This document shows positions 53,701-64,000 of a DNA stretch of 64,000 bases, piece by piece. Position 1 is the stretch's first letter; each line of letters begins with the position of its first letter. The notes below the pieces were generated by a model. It was not told the origin of the DNA. It saw only the letters and a list, made by a program, of their open reading frames with translations, and did not search any database. Source of the DNA: Closterium sp. NIES-65 (Eukaryota; Streptophyta; Zygnematophyceae; Desmidiales; Closteriaceae); the NCBI GenBank assembly GCA_948144175.1, contig CANXME010002192.1, positions 1,054,001 to 1,118,000 on the forward strand, read 5' to 3'. Made by a program: the position numbers and the translations under genes.

Positions 53701-56700
53701 CTCCAGACGCAGCACCCCCAGACGCAGCACCCCCAGGCTCCGCAGCTCCAGACTCAGCACCCCCAGGCTCAGCAGCTCCAGACTCAGCACTCCCAGACTC
53801 AGCACCCGCAGGCTCAGCAGCTCCAGGCACAGCACCCCCCGGCTCAGCACCCCCAGGCTCAGCACCTCCTGCAGCAGCACCCCCAGGCTCAGTACCCCCA
53901 GTAGCAGCACCTCCAGGCTCGGCACCCCCAGGCTCAGCACCCACAGCAGTACCAGAGTCACCAGCAACCTCGACCGGGTCAACTGCGTCTACTTGGGACA
54001 CACCTGAGGGGGCAGGAACCTGAGGAGGGAGGGGGTCTACCTGGGGGGGAACTGGCACAAGGAAGTCCGGTGGCGGGGGGAGGGAAGGAGTGCGGTAGGG
54101 GAAGAGGCGGTAGAAGGGGACTGACTCGTCAAACGTGACGTCCTGGGAGGACAGAACACGACGAGAGGAGGGGTGGTAGAACTGCCACCCTGGAGCGTCA
54201 GGGGGGAAGCCAAGGAAGACACAGGGAGCAGCACGAGGGGACAGCTTGTCCGCAGACAAGTCGCGGACAAACGCCCGAGATCCCCAGACACGGAACGCAG
54301 ACGCATCGCCGACCTTTCCCGTCCACAGTAAGACTGGGGACATCGCGGGTTGAGAGACCCTGGGGTGAAGGTTGAGCTGATGCGCCGCGTACCGTACCGC
54401 AAACGGCCACAGAAAATGGGGGGCAGCCGCATGCATCATGGACGTACGAGCGACATCTATGACCATGCCAATGCGGCGCTCAGCAACCCCATTTTGCTGT
54501 GGAGAGTCCGGAAGCGTAAAGGTCTGGCGGATCCCTCGTGCACGACAGTAGTCTCGTAGAAGACGAGAGGAGAACTCCCCACCTCGAACAGAGTGCAGAC
54601 GCAGAACAGGAAAGTCCGAGCCGAAGCTCCTCCTGAGCTGGAGACAAGCCTCGCGGATCCAGCCGATCAGCACCGCAGTGACATCACCCTTGCTGCGCAA
54701 GGGGAAGACTGTGGTGTAACGCGGGTAGTCGTCAACCACCAACAGGAAGTAGCGCTCGTGACCCTGCCGACAGACGCGGGCCGGGCCCCACACGTCCATG
54801 TGAAGTGTCTGCAGAGGAGCCTCTGTCGGGGGAAACCGGGAGGAGTGAGGAGCAGCCCTGAGGCGCCCCTCGACACAGGGGACACAGGAAGGTCCTGGTC
54901 CCGAAGGAAGGGGAGGGAGAGACCGGGGAAGACCGGAGACAAGGACACGGGAAGCCATGCCCCGAAGACGGGGCAAGGAGGGGTGGCCAAGACGGTGGTG
55001 CCACAGGAGAGTCTCGTGAGACAGGAGGCGACACGAACAGGGGGCAGACTCAGGGCCAGACCGGGACGCAGCAGCAAATACCTGACCTGACGCAGCTACC
55101 TGACCAGACGCAGGGACAGGAGGAGACTCAGTGATCAGGGTGTAGAGGCTCGACCCGGGCCGACGCGAGAACGTGGCCAGGTGGCGGCCTGTGCGTGCGT
55201 CCGTGCAGTGGGTCACCCGCTGACTCGCAAGAGTGAACTGGTGAACCCCCGCATCCTGGAGGTCTGCACCGCTCACCAAGTTCGTCGAGAACGAGGGGAG
55301 GTACAGGCCAGACAGGGTGCCCGAGGGGGGCAGCCGGACACGGGAGGACAGTGGAAAAGTGAGAGAGGACAGGACCCCCAGAGGGGTCAGCCAGGGAGAC
55401 TGCAACCGGCCGACCAAGCGGCGTGAGTGTGGTGCGGTCTCGAAAGAAGGAGCGAGAAGCTCTTGAGTCAAGAGTGAAAGTGAGGGAGGCCGAAGCCGAC
55501 GTAGTACCTGAGAGCGCAGCCTCACCAGTACCTGAGCGCGCAGCCTCACCAGTACCTGAGAGCGCAAACGCACTGGCACCTAGGGCAGACGCCTCACAAG
55601 TACCTAGCGCAGCAGTACCAATGCCCGGGTCGGGCGGTAAACACCGGTAACAGTCACCCTCATCACTAATAGACACAGCATACATGGCAGCAAGAATAGC
55701 ATCAAAGTCTAGCTCAAAGATCGCTACACCAGCCCTAGAAAGGTCCCCCCAGCGGGGAATCTCAGAAGCGTCAGGGAACTGCTGACGCCAGGCATCCGTC
55801 AAGCGGCCAAAGCAGCGCCTGGTGGCGTGGGCACCCCCACACTGCTCACCCGCGCGGTCGCCGCTGCGAAGAACGTAGGTGCACGGGCCAAGGCCTCCAC
55901 CACGCTGACTCTGCGTGTACCACTCACGGAGCTGCTGAGGTGTGAGGACGTCCCGAGCACGCTGCTGCTGCTTCTGCTGCTGCCGCGGACCACCACCAGA
56001 GCCGCTCCTCTGTGGAGCACTACCCCGACCAGCTCCACCGCCTCCGCCACCACCGCCTCCACCGCCGCCACTGCTACCGCCTCCGCTCCCACCGCCTCCA
56101 CCGCCACTGGCGCCGCCACCACTACCACTCCCGTCACCACTCCCACTGCCACCCCCACTCCCTCCGTCGCCTCCACTGCCACCTCCACCGCCCCCGCCAG
56201 CTCCACCCGCGCCCTTGCCCCTCTTGCCCTTGCCTGTGCGGCGTCTCCCGCTAGGGGCAGACGCCGCGCCGACCGACTCAAGACCAAGCAGGTCGGCAGC
56301 AGTAGCAGAGGCAACAGAGGGCAGCAGGGGGGAAGGAGAACACCCCTCAAAGATGGGGGTGCGCGGGTCACCACGAGAGGCTCCTACAGCGACTATACTC
56401 TTCTCCGCCGCTAGGAGGGCCTTCTCGAGGAGGTCGACAGTGAGGGTGGTGGGACAGACTGAGAGGAAGTGGTCCCTGACTACGCGGAGGGAGTCAGGGA
56501 GACGAGTGACTATGTAGTAGAGAGCGATGTACATGGGGGGGGGGTTCTTGGCGCAGAACTCAGCAGGAAGGGCAGCGCGGTAGCGAGTGTCACTAGTGCG
56601 AAGGTGCGTAATGAGATCAGCGACAGTAGGAAAGGCAGTGAGATCAAGAAAGAGGTACGGTAGCATGAGACGGCTCAGTGCAGCAGTGGCAGGGGAAGAG

Positions 56701-58276
56701 TAGCGCGCAACTACAGCGTCGTACAAGGTCTGAGCACTCTTGTACTGACTAAAGTGCGCGCGCTCAGTGGTGGGCAAGTGGCGACGCACAGCAAGACGTG
56801 CAGCAGCATCGCGGGTTGCCCACTGAGAGCGAACAGTGGGGTCAGCATCAGCAGCAGGAGCAGGAGAGGCGCCAGAGGTGAGGTCAAAGAGAGAAAGGCC
56901 GTCTGCCCTATTGCACTGCAAAAACAACTGCAGGTCGTCGACCCAGACCTCAAAGTCAATGGCTCTGCCCTCAGCGTCAAAAGCTAGGACACTGGGGGTA
57001 GCCATGACGACAGACTAGCAGTGCAAGCAGTGGGGAAAGGGCAAGCAGTAGCAGTAGGGCAGTACTGTGCTCACCAGACAGGGCAGGTCGGGCGACTCAG
57101 TAGAAGGGCGACTCGACGGCTGCAGGACGGCTCGGCCGCTGCGGGGCGGCTCGGCTGCTGCTGGGCGGCTCGGCTGCTGCTGGGCGGCTCGGCTGCTGCT
57201 GGGCGGCTCGGCTGCTGCTGGGCGGCTCGGCTGCTGCTGGGCGGCTCGGCTGCTGCTGGGCGGCTCGGCTGCTGCTGGGCGGCTCGGCTCCCAGGCGGCC
57301 CAGGTGTAGGGCGGCTCGGGCGGGGCGGCTCGGCTGCTCCGGTGCCGGGCGGCGGGGCCGTGAGAGCAGAGGCGACTGGGCCGCGTGTAGGGGCGGCGGT
57401 GTCGCGTAAGCAGGGGCGGCGGGGCCGTGAGCGCTGGGGCGGCGGGGCCGCGAGATCAGGGGCGGCGGGGCCGTGAGCGCTGGGGCGGCGGGGCCGCGAG
57501 ATCAGGGGCGGCGGGGCCGAGAGCGCTGAGGCGGCGGGGCCGCGAGATCAGGGGCAGCGGGGCCGTGAGCGCTGGGGCGGCGGGGCCGCTAGAGAAGGGG
57601 CGGCGGGGCCGCGAGTGCTGGGGCGGCGGGGCCGCGAGATCAGGGGCGGCGAGGGCCGCGAGATCAGGGTCGGCGGGGCCGCTGGAGCAGGGGCGGCGGA
57701 GCCGCGAGAGAAGAGGCGGCGGGGCCGCGAAGGGGCGGCGGGGCCGCGAAGGGGCGGCGGGGCCGCGACAGAGAGGCGGGGCCGCGACGGAGTGGCGGGT
57801 CCGCGAGGAAGAGGCGGCGGGGCCGCGACTGGGTGGCGGGGCCGCGACGGGGCGGCGGGGCCGCGACTGGGTGGCGGGGCCGCGACGGAGTGGCGGGGCC
57901 GCAACTGGACGGCGGGGCCGCGACTGGACGGCGGGGTCGCGAAGGAGAGGCGGGGCCGCTCGAAGGGTTGGCGGGGCCGCTAGGAAGTGCGGCGGGGCCG
58001 CGTCTGAAGGGCGGCGGGGCCACGAGAAGGGCAGCGGGGCCGCGAGGGGAAGGGCGACTCGGGGGGTCGCTAAAAAAAAGATCGCGCGCCTCGGGGCGCG
58101 CTTCGGTGGGCCCTAGGCTAAGTTCCCACAGGGAACCCGCTCTATACCATGTGGAAGTAAGAAACAGGAATGGAATGACGAAGGAAAGATTGGGTACAAA
58201 TGCAACCATAGAAACCTGTACCCCATGTGTGCTACACCGCTACAGCCTACAGCAACTATGTCATATCAATCTGACA
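50776..58276 (-). mobile_element. Second Ty1/copia retrotransposon, nearly whole
   Basis: LTRs of 127 bp (50776-50902 and 58150-58276) differ at one position. A perfect 5-bp duplication GTCCG flanks the element. It sits in the gypsy gag region next to the zinc knuckle. On the minus strand are a primer site TGGTATAGAGC, a GC-rich repeat leader (about 58.1-57.1 kb), gag starting MATPSVLAFDAEGR (57.0 kb), a Gly-rich tract, protease, integrase, a Pro/Gly/Glu-rich linker, reverse transcriptase and RNase H (to about 51.1 kb). It is closely related to the element at 41681-49072 in all coding parts but has a different LTR. About one to three breaks; otherwise complete in layout. Confidence 0.92.
57090..58080 (+). 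repeat. GC-rich minisatellites in the second copia leader
   Basis: Two arrays: a 21-bp unit around cggctgctgctgggcggct (about 57140-57290), and a longer imperfect array of ggcggggccgcgag-type units (about 57340-58060). Together they fill the leader between primer site and gag. Confidence 0.88.
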
Positions 58277-58810
58277 GTCCGTCCCTCGATCGAGCGTCAT
58301 TGATCGATTTGTTTTATCCCCTATTGCGATCGTCACGACCCCGTCAGCTTCGTACTGCGTCGACGCGTTCTGCTGCTGCAACAAGTGTCTCGAAGGTGGA
58401 CAACCCGTGAATGGCTATAACCTCCGCTATGTCCGGCTTCAACCCTTCGAGGTAGCGATCGCGCATCTCTGCTTCCGTGATGTCGTCTATCTCGATGCAA
58501 ATGCTCAAGAACCGTCGTGTGTACTCATGGACGTTTCCTATCTGTTGGAAATGACGCAGACGCTTCCTAGCGGCTTCGGAGGCGTTCACCAAATTGAACC
58601 TACTTTTCAGCGCCGCTTCAAATCCTTCCCATGTGGTTGGAACCGTGGTAACACCCAAAGCTAAACTCCCTAAGCTCGAAGTTGCAGCTGCATGCCCCAC
58701 GCCCTGTTGATGCTCGTCTGTCCGAGCCCTTCTTACAACAGTTTGCGTGAGTTGGCGCCACCACTCCAAGGCCGGGCCCTTCAGTAGCGTAAGGGAGTAC
58801 TCGATCCGCT

Positions 58811-61109
58811 CAGGGTGAGAAAGTTAGAAGAAAGAAGAGGGGGTTGCACTAGCAAGAATGAGGATACAAATAGCGAACCCTAGAAGGGTTGTACTCGCTA
58901 TAGAGCACCCCACTACAGGCTAGAGCATAATATTCTGACACACCCCCATAGCCGAAGTGAGGTGTAATCAGCAGAGCAAGCAAAGTAGTACAAGCTCAGG
59001 GTGGATCACAATGTCACCACACATTCTGAGCACAAGTTCAAGAAGCAATAGTTTAAGTTCACAATTATGAGCAAAGCTAGGGGCTATCGCATAGAGCAAG
59101 TGAGGAGGAGAGAGAGTGAGAGGAGAGGAGATAGGAGGCGACGGCTGAAGCTGCAGACGCACGGGCAACAGGAGGCACACTGGCACAGTGGCTACCGGAA
59201 CAACGCTCCGGAATACTGGAGTAACTGGCCCCGCGGCTAAAGTAGCGGCAGACGAGCAACGGACCCACGGGCGGCTGGCACAGCTGGCTACGACTGGGCT
59301 ACCGGAGCAACTCCCCGGAATACAGGTGCTGCTGGCGACACAACGGCAACCTCCATTCAGCTTCCCCAAACTATCCAACTTCCCCTGACACACACCCGCT
59401 GCTACACGCCTAGCTCCACTCCCCCTTCACCCCCCCTTAGTACCACTCCACCGGCTCCAACAAGTCAAGTCCACCCCCCCTGAGCGGCAGCTGCAGCACA
59501 AGGAGACGGAGGAGGAGGAGCAAGGAACGGCACACAATGGGTTCACCCCCATACCCCTCACCCCCAAACCCTAATTCAGGAGAATGGGGAGTAGGAGGGG
59601 TGGGGCGCTAGTAGAAGCACCGGGGGACAGCGGGGAGGGCAGGGGCAGGAAGGAACGGGCCCACCACGGGCCTGGTAGGGTCGCCCGAACCACGCGCGGG
59701 CCTGGCGCCGCCCGTACGGGCCGCGCGCGGGCCTGGCGCAGCCCGTACGGGTGGCGCGCGGGCCTGGCGCAGCCCGTAGGGGCCGCGCGCTGCCTGTACG
59801 GGCCGCGCGCAGGCAGGGAGCAGCCCGTACGGGCCGCGCACTGCCTGTACGGGCCACGCTCAGGCCACGACGGGCGACGGGGGGCGACGAACGGGTCCCC
59901 GTCGCCCGTCGCGGCGCCTCCCGAGGGCGACGCGCCGGTCGACGGGGTAGAAGCCCGCCGCGCACCTCGGGGCGCACAGTGGGTTGAGAACCGCCGCGCG
60001 CCTCGGGGCGCACGGCGGGCAGAAAACCGCCGCGCGCCTCGGGGCGCACGTCGGGAAGAAAAACTGCCACACGCCATGGGGCGTGCGGCACCAAGTGTAG
60101 AGGTAGGAGTTACAGCGGAAGCTAGGAGGTGGTAAGTCCACCCACAGGATCGATCCAAGGGGATCGACCTGCTCTTATAGCATGAGAAAGTTAGAAGAGA
60201 GAAGAGGGGGTTGCACTAGCAAGAATGAGGATAGAAATAGCAAACCCTAGAAGGGTTGTACTCGCTATAGAGCACCCCACTACAGGCTAGAGCATGATAT
60301 TCTGACACAGGGCTCTTGCGAGGATTGAGGCTCGTCTGACATCCCCCCCCAAAAAAATCGCTTTGTCTGACCTTCAGACGGGCAATTTTTTTTGGTCTGT
60401 TTTTTCAGATGAAAGTTGGAGCTATGTCTGCTTTTTAAGACGATGTTTGTTCCATGGTCTGATTGCACTCTACACTAGCCAAGCCATAATGCGGTAGAAA
60501 TCTGAGTTCACTAAGTACGAAATGAATAAGTCGCTGACTAACATGACAGGCGTGACCAGCCAGGTGGCGAGGGGGACTGGTACAGGGGGAGGACCGTGTT
60601 CTGTTGAATTTGTGCGACGACCAGGGGGAATGAACTGGGGCTGGGAGAGGATCGAGGGACTGGGGGGGAGTGGGGGGGGGGGGGGGGTGGTGTGTTGAGT
60701 GGTAGAGGAGCGAGGTTGACTGCGGGGGGGCTGGGCTGCTAGAGGAGCGAGGGACTTCGGGGAGGCTCCTGGTACTGTACAGTCGAGGAACGAGAGACTG
60801 GGGGGTGGGTGGGGGTTTGCAGGAGGGGTGAGGGACTTGAGGGGGCAGGGGGGAAGGAGACGGGAGGGGAAAAGAAGGGTGGGGGGGGGGGGTACCTCGA
60901 TACTTCGTCGTTATCAGATGAAGGCATACTCGATGTCTGAAATGTCAGACAAAATATAACGCGCTGTCTTATTTTTAAGACGAAATAAAATCCTCTGTCT
61001 TATGGTTCAGATGAAATTAAATCGCTGGTCTTGAAAATCATATGAAACGAAAAAAGTAGGTCTGTTTTTCATACCATTAGACCGATTTGGTCTGATAACC
61101 AGAGCCCTG
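58811..61109. mobile_element. hAT-like non-autonomous DNA transposon, interrupted
   Basis: The terminal inverted repeat is CAGGGCTCT at the left end (CAGGG at 58811 and again at 60308, because the inserted LTR element duplicated these five bases) and AGAGCCCTG at 61101-61109. An 8-bp perfect duplication GATCCGCT flanks it (58803-58810 and 61110-61117). CAGGG ends with 8-bp target duplications are typical of hAT. Without the LTR insertion it is about 0.8 kb and has no transposase. Both ends carry many GTCTG/CAGAC and GTCTT/AAGAC motifs, often as short inverted pairs, which look like subterminal transposase-binding repeats. The middle has G-rich runs. It sits in the gag region of the gypsy fossil. 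Confidence 0.85.
58816..60307 (-). mobile_element. Short non-autonomous LTR element (TRIM/LARD-like)
   Basis: LTRs of 125 bp (58816-58940 and 60183-60307) differ at four positions. A perfect 5-bp duplication CAGGG flanks the element. On the minus strand the LTR begins TGTCAGAATATTATG and is followed by TGCTATAAGAGC, a decayed initiator-Met-tRNA-type primer site. The interior of about 1.2 kb has no retroviral-type proteins. It contains a GC-rich repeat leader (about 59.65-60.06 kb) and a segment matching the element at 38980-40210. LTR similarity suggests it is moved by copia-type enzymes (inference). Confidence 0.88.
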
Positions 61110-61920
61110 GATCCGCTGCTGCGCGTCCGCCTCTTGCACCCCGCTCGCGGCGAAGTAGTTGTTGAGCATGAAGATCCACGTCCGCACGTTCGCGTCGCGT
61201 TTGCTTGGGTCGAACGGCTCGGGCTTCTGCGGCTTGAGCGCGCTTCGACGTTCCGGCAGCGCTTCCGCGCCAGTCGACGTGTTGGGTGCAGGAGATGGTG
61301 CGGCATGACCATGAGAAATTGACGCGAATTCACGAAGCTATTGCATTTCAGCCCGTACCTGACGATTTTCCAACGTCAACTGTTCGAGTTGGCGCATGAG
61401 TTGAGCAAGCGTGTTGCCCATGTCGTTGGGGAGAGCGTTCATGATCTCGTCCATGTTGGCTCGACGACTCCAAGTCTACAAGTCAGCACAGCGGGACGAT
61501 GACGTCGTAGTCTCGTCGTCGACGGTCGCTCGTTGGAAGTCGCTCCCCGCGAAGGCTCCTGATACAAAGTGTTAGGCCTGACGGCCTAAGTCCGCTAAAG
61601 AATTAGTGGGGTCGACTAAGTCGAGGATGAAAGGCGGCGGAAGACTTTGGCGAAAGAACTACTAGCGAAATAGGCGAAGAAGTTACTGAGTAATTGAAGA
61701 ATAGTTGAATGAGAATTGATTGATATGAGGGAATACAAGCAAGGTTGATATACGGTAGCATGCAAGAACAATTGAAGGAAAATGAGTTGTGGGACTAGCA
61801 ACTAGAAGGCAAAGAAAGTAGAGTGCCACGTGGCACTAGGAAATCTAGGAAGATAAGGATAAGGAGTTGGATGGGTTGGGAAAGTACTGTTCAAAGGGAA
61901 CAGTAAATCCCCCCTTAACA

Positions 61921-62600
61921 CATGCTCACGGTTACATGTTCATGACAATAGAGCTATAATTAATGATTCTGAATATGCATATTCCGAATGAAGCATCAGC
62001 CCCATCGTGTTGCATTGAGTAAATTATCTACTCAAATTTTGTTGAAATGAAATTTTGATGGCTAGTAAGTGACGTCCTAGTCCCAGATCACACAAAGACT
62101 GCATAAATGTGATAGTGCCTTTGAGATATCGATCTTGGCTTGTAACGGTGAATAGGCTGCCACGCGCAGTGAGCCTTCAGCTTCAATCGCTGGTCAGATT
62201 CCAAATTCGGGAATCCAGAATCTCGATCCATACTCTCTGGCAATGCGAGTACGGTAGTAGGCGCCTCAAAGTTTGGGATTGCGAATGCGAGTAAAGAATT
62301 CTAGCTGAACTTAATTCTGGTCACGCACTGGCGGAACTCGGTTGGGAGACTTCGCAGCCTTGGACCGTGCGTGGATAGTCAGTCTCAGTCTCAGTCTCAA
62401 TCTCTGTCTACGATGATTGATAATTCACAGGCACAGTCAGTGCACTCTTTCCGCTCAATCTCGGTCTTAGTCTCAGTCTCGCTCTTTAGTACGTTCAGTC
62501 TCAGTCTGTCGCTGACTCAGTCTCCTGCTTAGTCTCACTCTCACTCTGCACTCAGTCCCAATCACAGCCTCTCTCACTCGCACTCGCTCTCTCAGCCCAA
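61921..62600. other. Intergenic region after the gypsy fossil
   Basis: AT-richer host sequence, then a stretch of about 200 bp of imperfect cagtct/ctcagt repeats (about 62375-62590). No gene or RNA was recognised. Confidence 0.45.
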
Positions 62601-62695
62601 ATATGGCCAGCGAAACAATGCAGTCAGGGTTGGTTGCGCAAGGGCTCCAAGTATAAGTTGCTGGTCCCTGAGGCGCGGCGGCGGCGGCGGCGACG

Positions 62696-62922
62696 GTGGC
62701 GATGGTGGTGACAGGGCAGCGCCGGCGAGTGCGGCTCGCGCTGATCGCGCCGCCATGGTTTGCAGGACGGTTCGCAGGGCTGCTCGCACGGATCGCATGG
62801 CTCGCAGGGTGGCTCGCCGCGGGCCTGCTCGCGCCGCTCGTGACGACCAATGCGGCCGTCCCACTTGAATCCTCTCAAGGTGAGCCAGACAGGCCATGTG
62901 ACTGCTCTGCAGGGCAGTTCTG
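62696..62922 (+). CDS. Possible first exon with hydrophobic N-terminus, partial
   Basis: An open frame begins MAMVVTGQRRRVRLALIAPP, continues with a hydrophobic Ala/Leu/Trp-rich segment that could be a signal anchor, then VTTNAAVPLESSQGEPDRPC. It could end at a GTGAGT donor at 62923, which is the first of the satellite copies that follow. The opposite strand is also open here, and no family is recognised, so this is only a candidate exon. If real, the gene continues beyond the window. Confidence 0.22.
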
Positions 62923-64000
62923 GTGAGTGTTGGGCAGGCCAGGTGAGTGTTGGGCAGGCCAGGTGAGTGTTGGGCCGGCCAGTTGAGTGTTGGGCCGGCC
63001 AGGTGAGTGTTGGGCCGGCCAGTTGAGTGTTGGGCCGGCCAGGTGAGTGTTGGGCCGGCCAGTTGAGTGTTGGGCCGGCCAGGTGAGTGTTGGGCCGGCC
63101 AGGTGAGTGTTGGGCCGGCCAGGTGAGTGTTGGGCCGGCCAGGTGAGTGTTGGGCCGGCCAGGAGAGTGTTGGGCCGGCCAGGTGAGTGTTGGGCCGGCC
63201 AGGTGAGTGTTGGGCCGGCCAGGTGAGTGTTGGGCCGGCCAGGTGAGTGTTGGGCCGGCCAGGTGAGTGTTGGGCCGGCCAGGTGAGTGTTGGGCCGGCC
63301 AGGTGAGTGTTGGGCCGGCCAGGTGAGTGTTGGGCCGGCCAGGTGAGTGTTGGGCCGGCCAGGTGAGTGTTGGGCCGGCCAGGTGAGTGTTGGGCCGGCC
63401 AGGTGAGTGTTGGGCCGGCCAGGTGAGTGTTGGGCCGGCCAGGTGAGTGTTGGGCCGGCCAGGTGAGTGTTGGGCCGGCCAGGTGAGTGTTGGGCCGGCC
63501 AGGTGAGTGTTGGGCCGGCCAGGTGAGTGTTGGGCCGGCCAGGTGAGTGTTGGGCCGGCCAGGTGAGTGTTGGGCCGGCCAGGTGAGTGTTGGGCCGGCC
63601 AGGTGAGTGTTGGGCCGGCCAGGTGAGTGTTGGGCCGGCCAGGTGAGTGTTGGGCCGGCCAGGTGAGTGTTGGGCCGGCCAGGTGAGTGTTGGGCCGGCC
63701 AGGTGAGTGTTGGGCCGGCCAGGTGAGTGTTAGGCCGGCCAGGTGAGTGTTGGGCCGGCCAGGTGAGTGTTGGGCCGGCCGGGAGAGTGTTGGGCCGGCC
63801 AGGTGAGTGTTGGGCCGGCCAGGTGAGTGTTGGGCCGGCCAGGTGAGTGTTGGGCCGGCCAGGTGAGTGTTAGGCCGGCCAGGTGAGTGTTGGGCCGGCC
63901 AGGTGAGTGTTGGGCCGGCCAGGTGAGTGTTGGGCCGGCCAGGTGAGTGTTGGGCCGGCCAGGTGAGTGTTGGGCCGGCCAGGTGAGTGTTGGGCCGGCC
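62921..64000 (+). repeat. 20-bp satellite of donor-like units
   Basis: About 54 tandem copies of gtgagtgttgggccggccag, running past the right edge. The first copies have gcaggcc in place of gccggcc and a few have small changes (gttgagt, gagagt, ttaggcc). Each unit contains AG followed by GTGAGT, a perfect 5' splice-site consensus. Confidence 0.97.

Larger units (their letters stand above)
38521..61920 (-). mobile_element. Ty3/gypsy LTR retrotransposon fossil, nested host of other elements
   Basis: Two LTRs of about 350 bp (38521-38869 and 61570-61920) begin TGTTAGG and end TTAACA. A 5-bp duplication CATGC flanks the whole. The LTRs differ by about 3 per cent plus two small indels, suggesting a moderately young insertion. 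Coding parts lie on the minus strand in the order gag (about 61.5-61.1 kb and 58.8-58.3 kb, with a CCHC zinc knuckle near 50.7 kb), protease (about 50.6-50.2 kb), reverse transcriptase (about 50.1-49.1 kb), RNase H and integrase (about 41.6-40.2 kb). Protease, reverse transcriptase, RNase H, integrase order marks Ty3/gypsy. A primer-binding-like site (gtatcaggagcc) follows the right LTR, and a purine-rich tract on the minus strand lies next to the left LTR. The element is broken by at least four large insertions and several small breaks. Confidence 0.9.

Noticed and set aside
62921-64000. Telomeric or centromeric repeat at the right edge
   Set aside because: The 20-bp unit is not a plant-type telomere repeat. 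A centromeric role cannot be excluded, but the start at a candidate donor site fits the local edge-duplication pattern better.

Overview
This is a GC-rich nuclear window from a eukaryote of the green lineage. It holds five confidently recognised intron-rich host genes, one small unrecognised gene, and a nested stack of transposable elements. The genes look like a streptophyte: a plant-type receptor-like cytoplasmic kinase, a CDPK with four EF-hands, an APUM24-type Puf protein and a plant-type beta subunit of the mitochondrial processing peptidase. A charophyte (zygnematophyte-like) alga fits best, but that is inference from gene content and genome style; nothing in the window names the species. 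Layout, left to right: RLCK (1009-5423, +), a 77-residue unknown protein (5997-6556, +), CDPK (8047-15321, +), a Harbinger-like MITE (15649-16102), an F-box-like/RCC1 propeller protein (16219-19614, -), a divergent nucleolar Puf protein (20589-31087, +), MPP-beta (31913-38181, -), a Ty3/gypsy fossil with one LTR at each end (38521-61920) that carries four copia-type insertions and one hAT-like element, and finally a 20-bp satellite running off the right edge. All exon models were made by eye from GT/AG sites, reading phase and family alignment from memory. For the RLCK, CDPK, RCC1 and MPP-beta genes every junction keeps phase; the Puf gene has one unresolved junction in an acidic low-complexity stretch. 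The most striking property is shared by all five large host genes. Their introns contain decayed tandem copies of the neighbouring exon edges: exon 3' ends with their GT donors are repeated downstream, and AG acceptors with exon 5' starts are repeated upstream, from once to about eleven times. Some copies have become regular satellites (113-bp and 134-bp units). An 18-bp palindrome of the form TTTTGAG-N4-CTCAAAA recurs at or near the junctions of these duplications. I regard this pair, boundary duplication plus junction palindrome, as the best candidate for something undescribed. The transposon stack can be ordered. The gypsy element landed in host DNA (5-bp target duplication CATGC). A hAT-like element then entered its gag region (8-bp duplication GATCCGCT), and a short non-autonomous LTR element entered the hAT element (CAGGG). 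Two copia elements with nearly identical LTRs entered the gypsy coding region separately and more recently.
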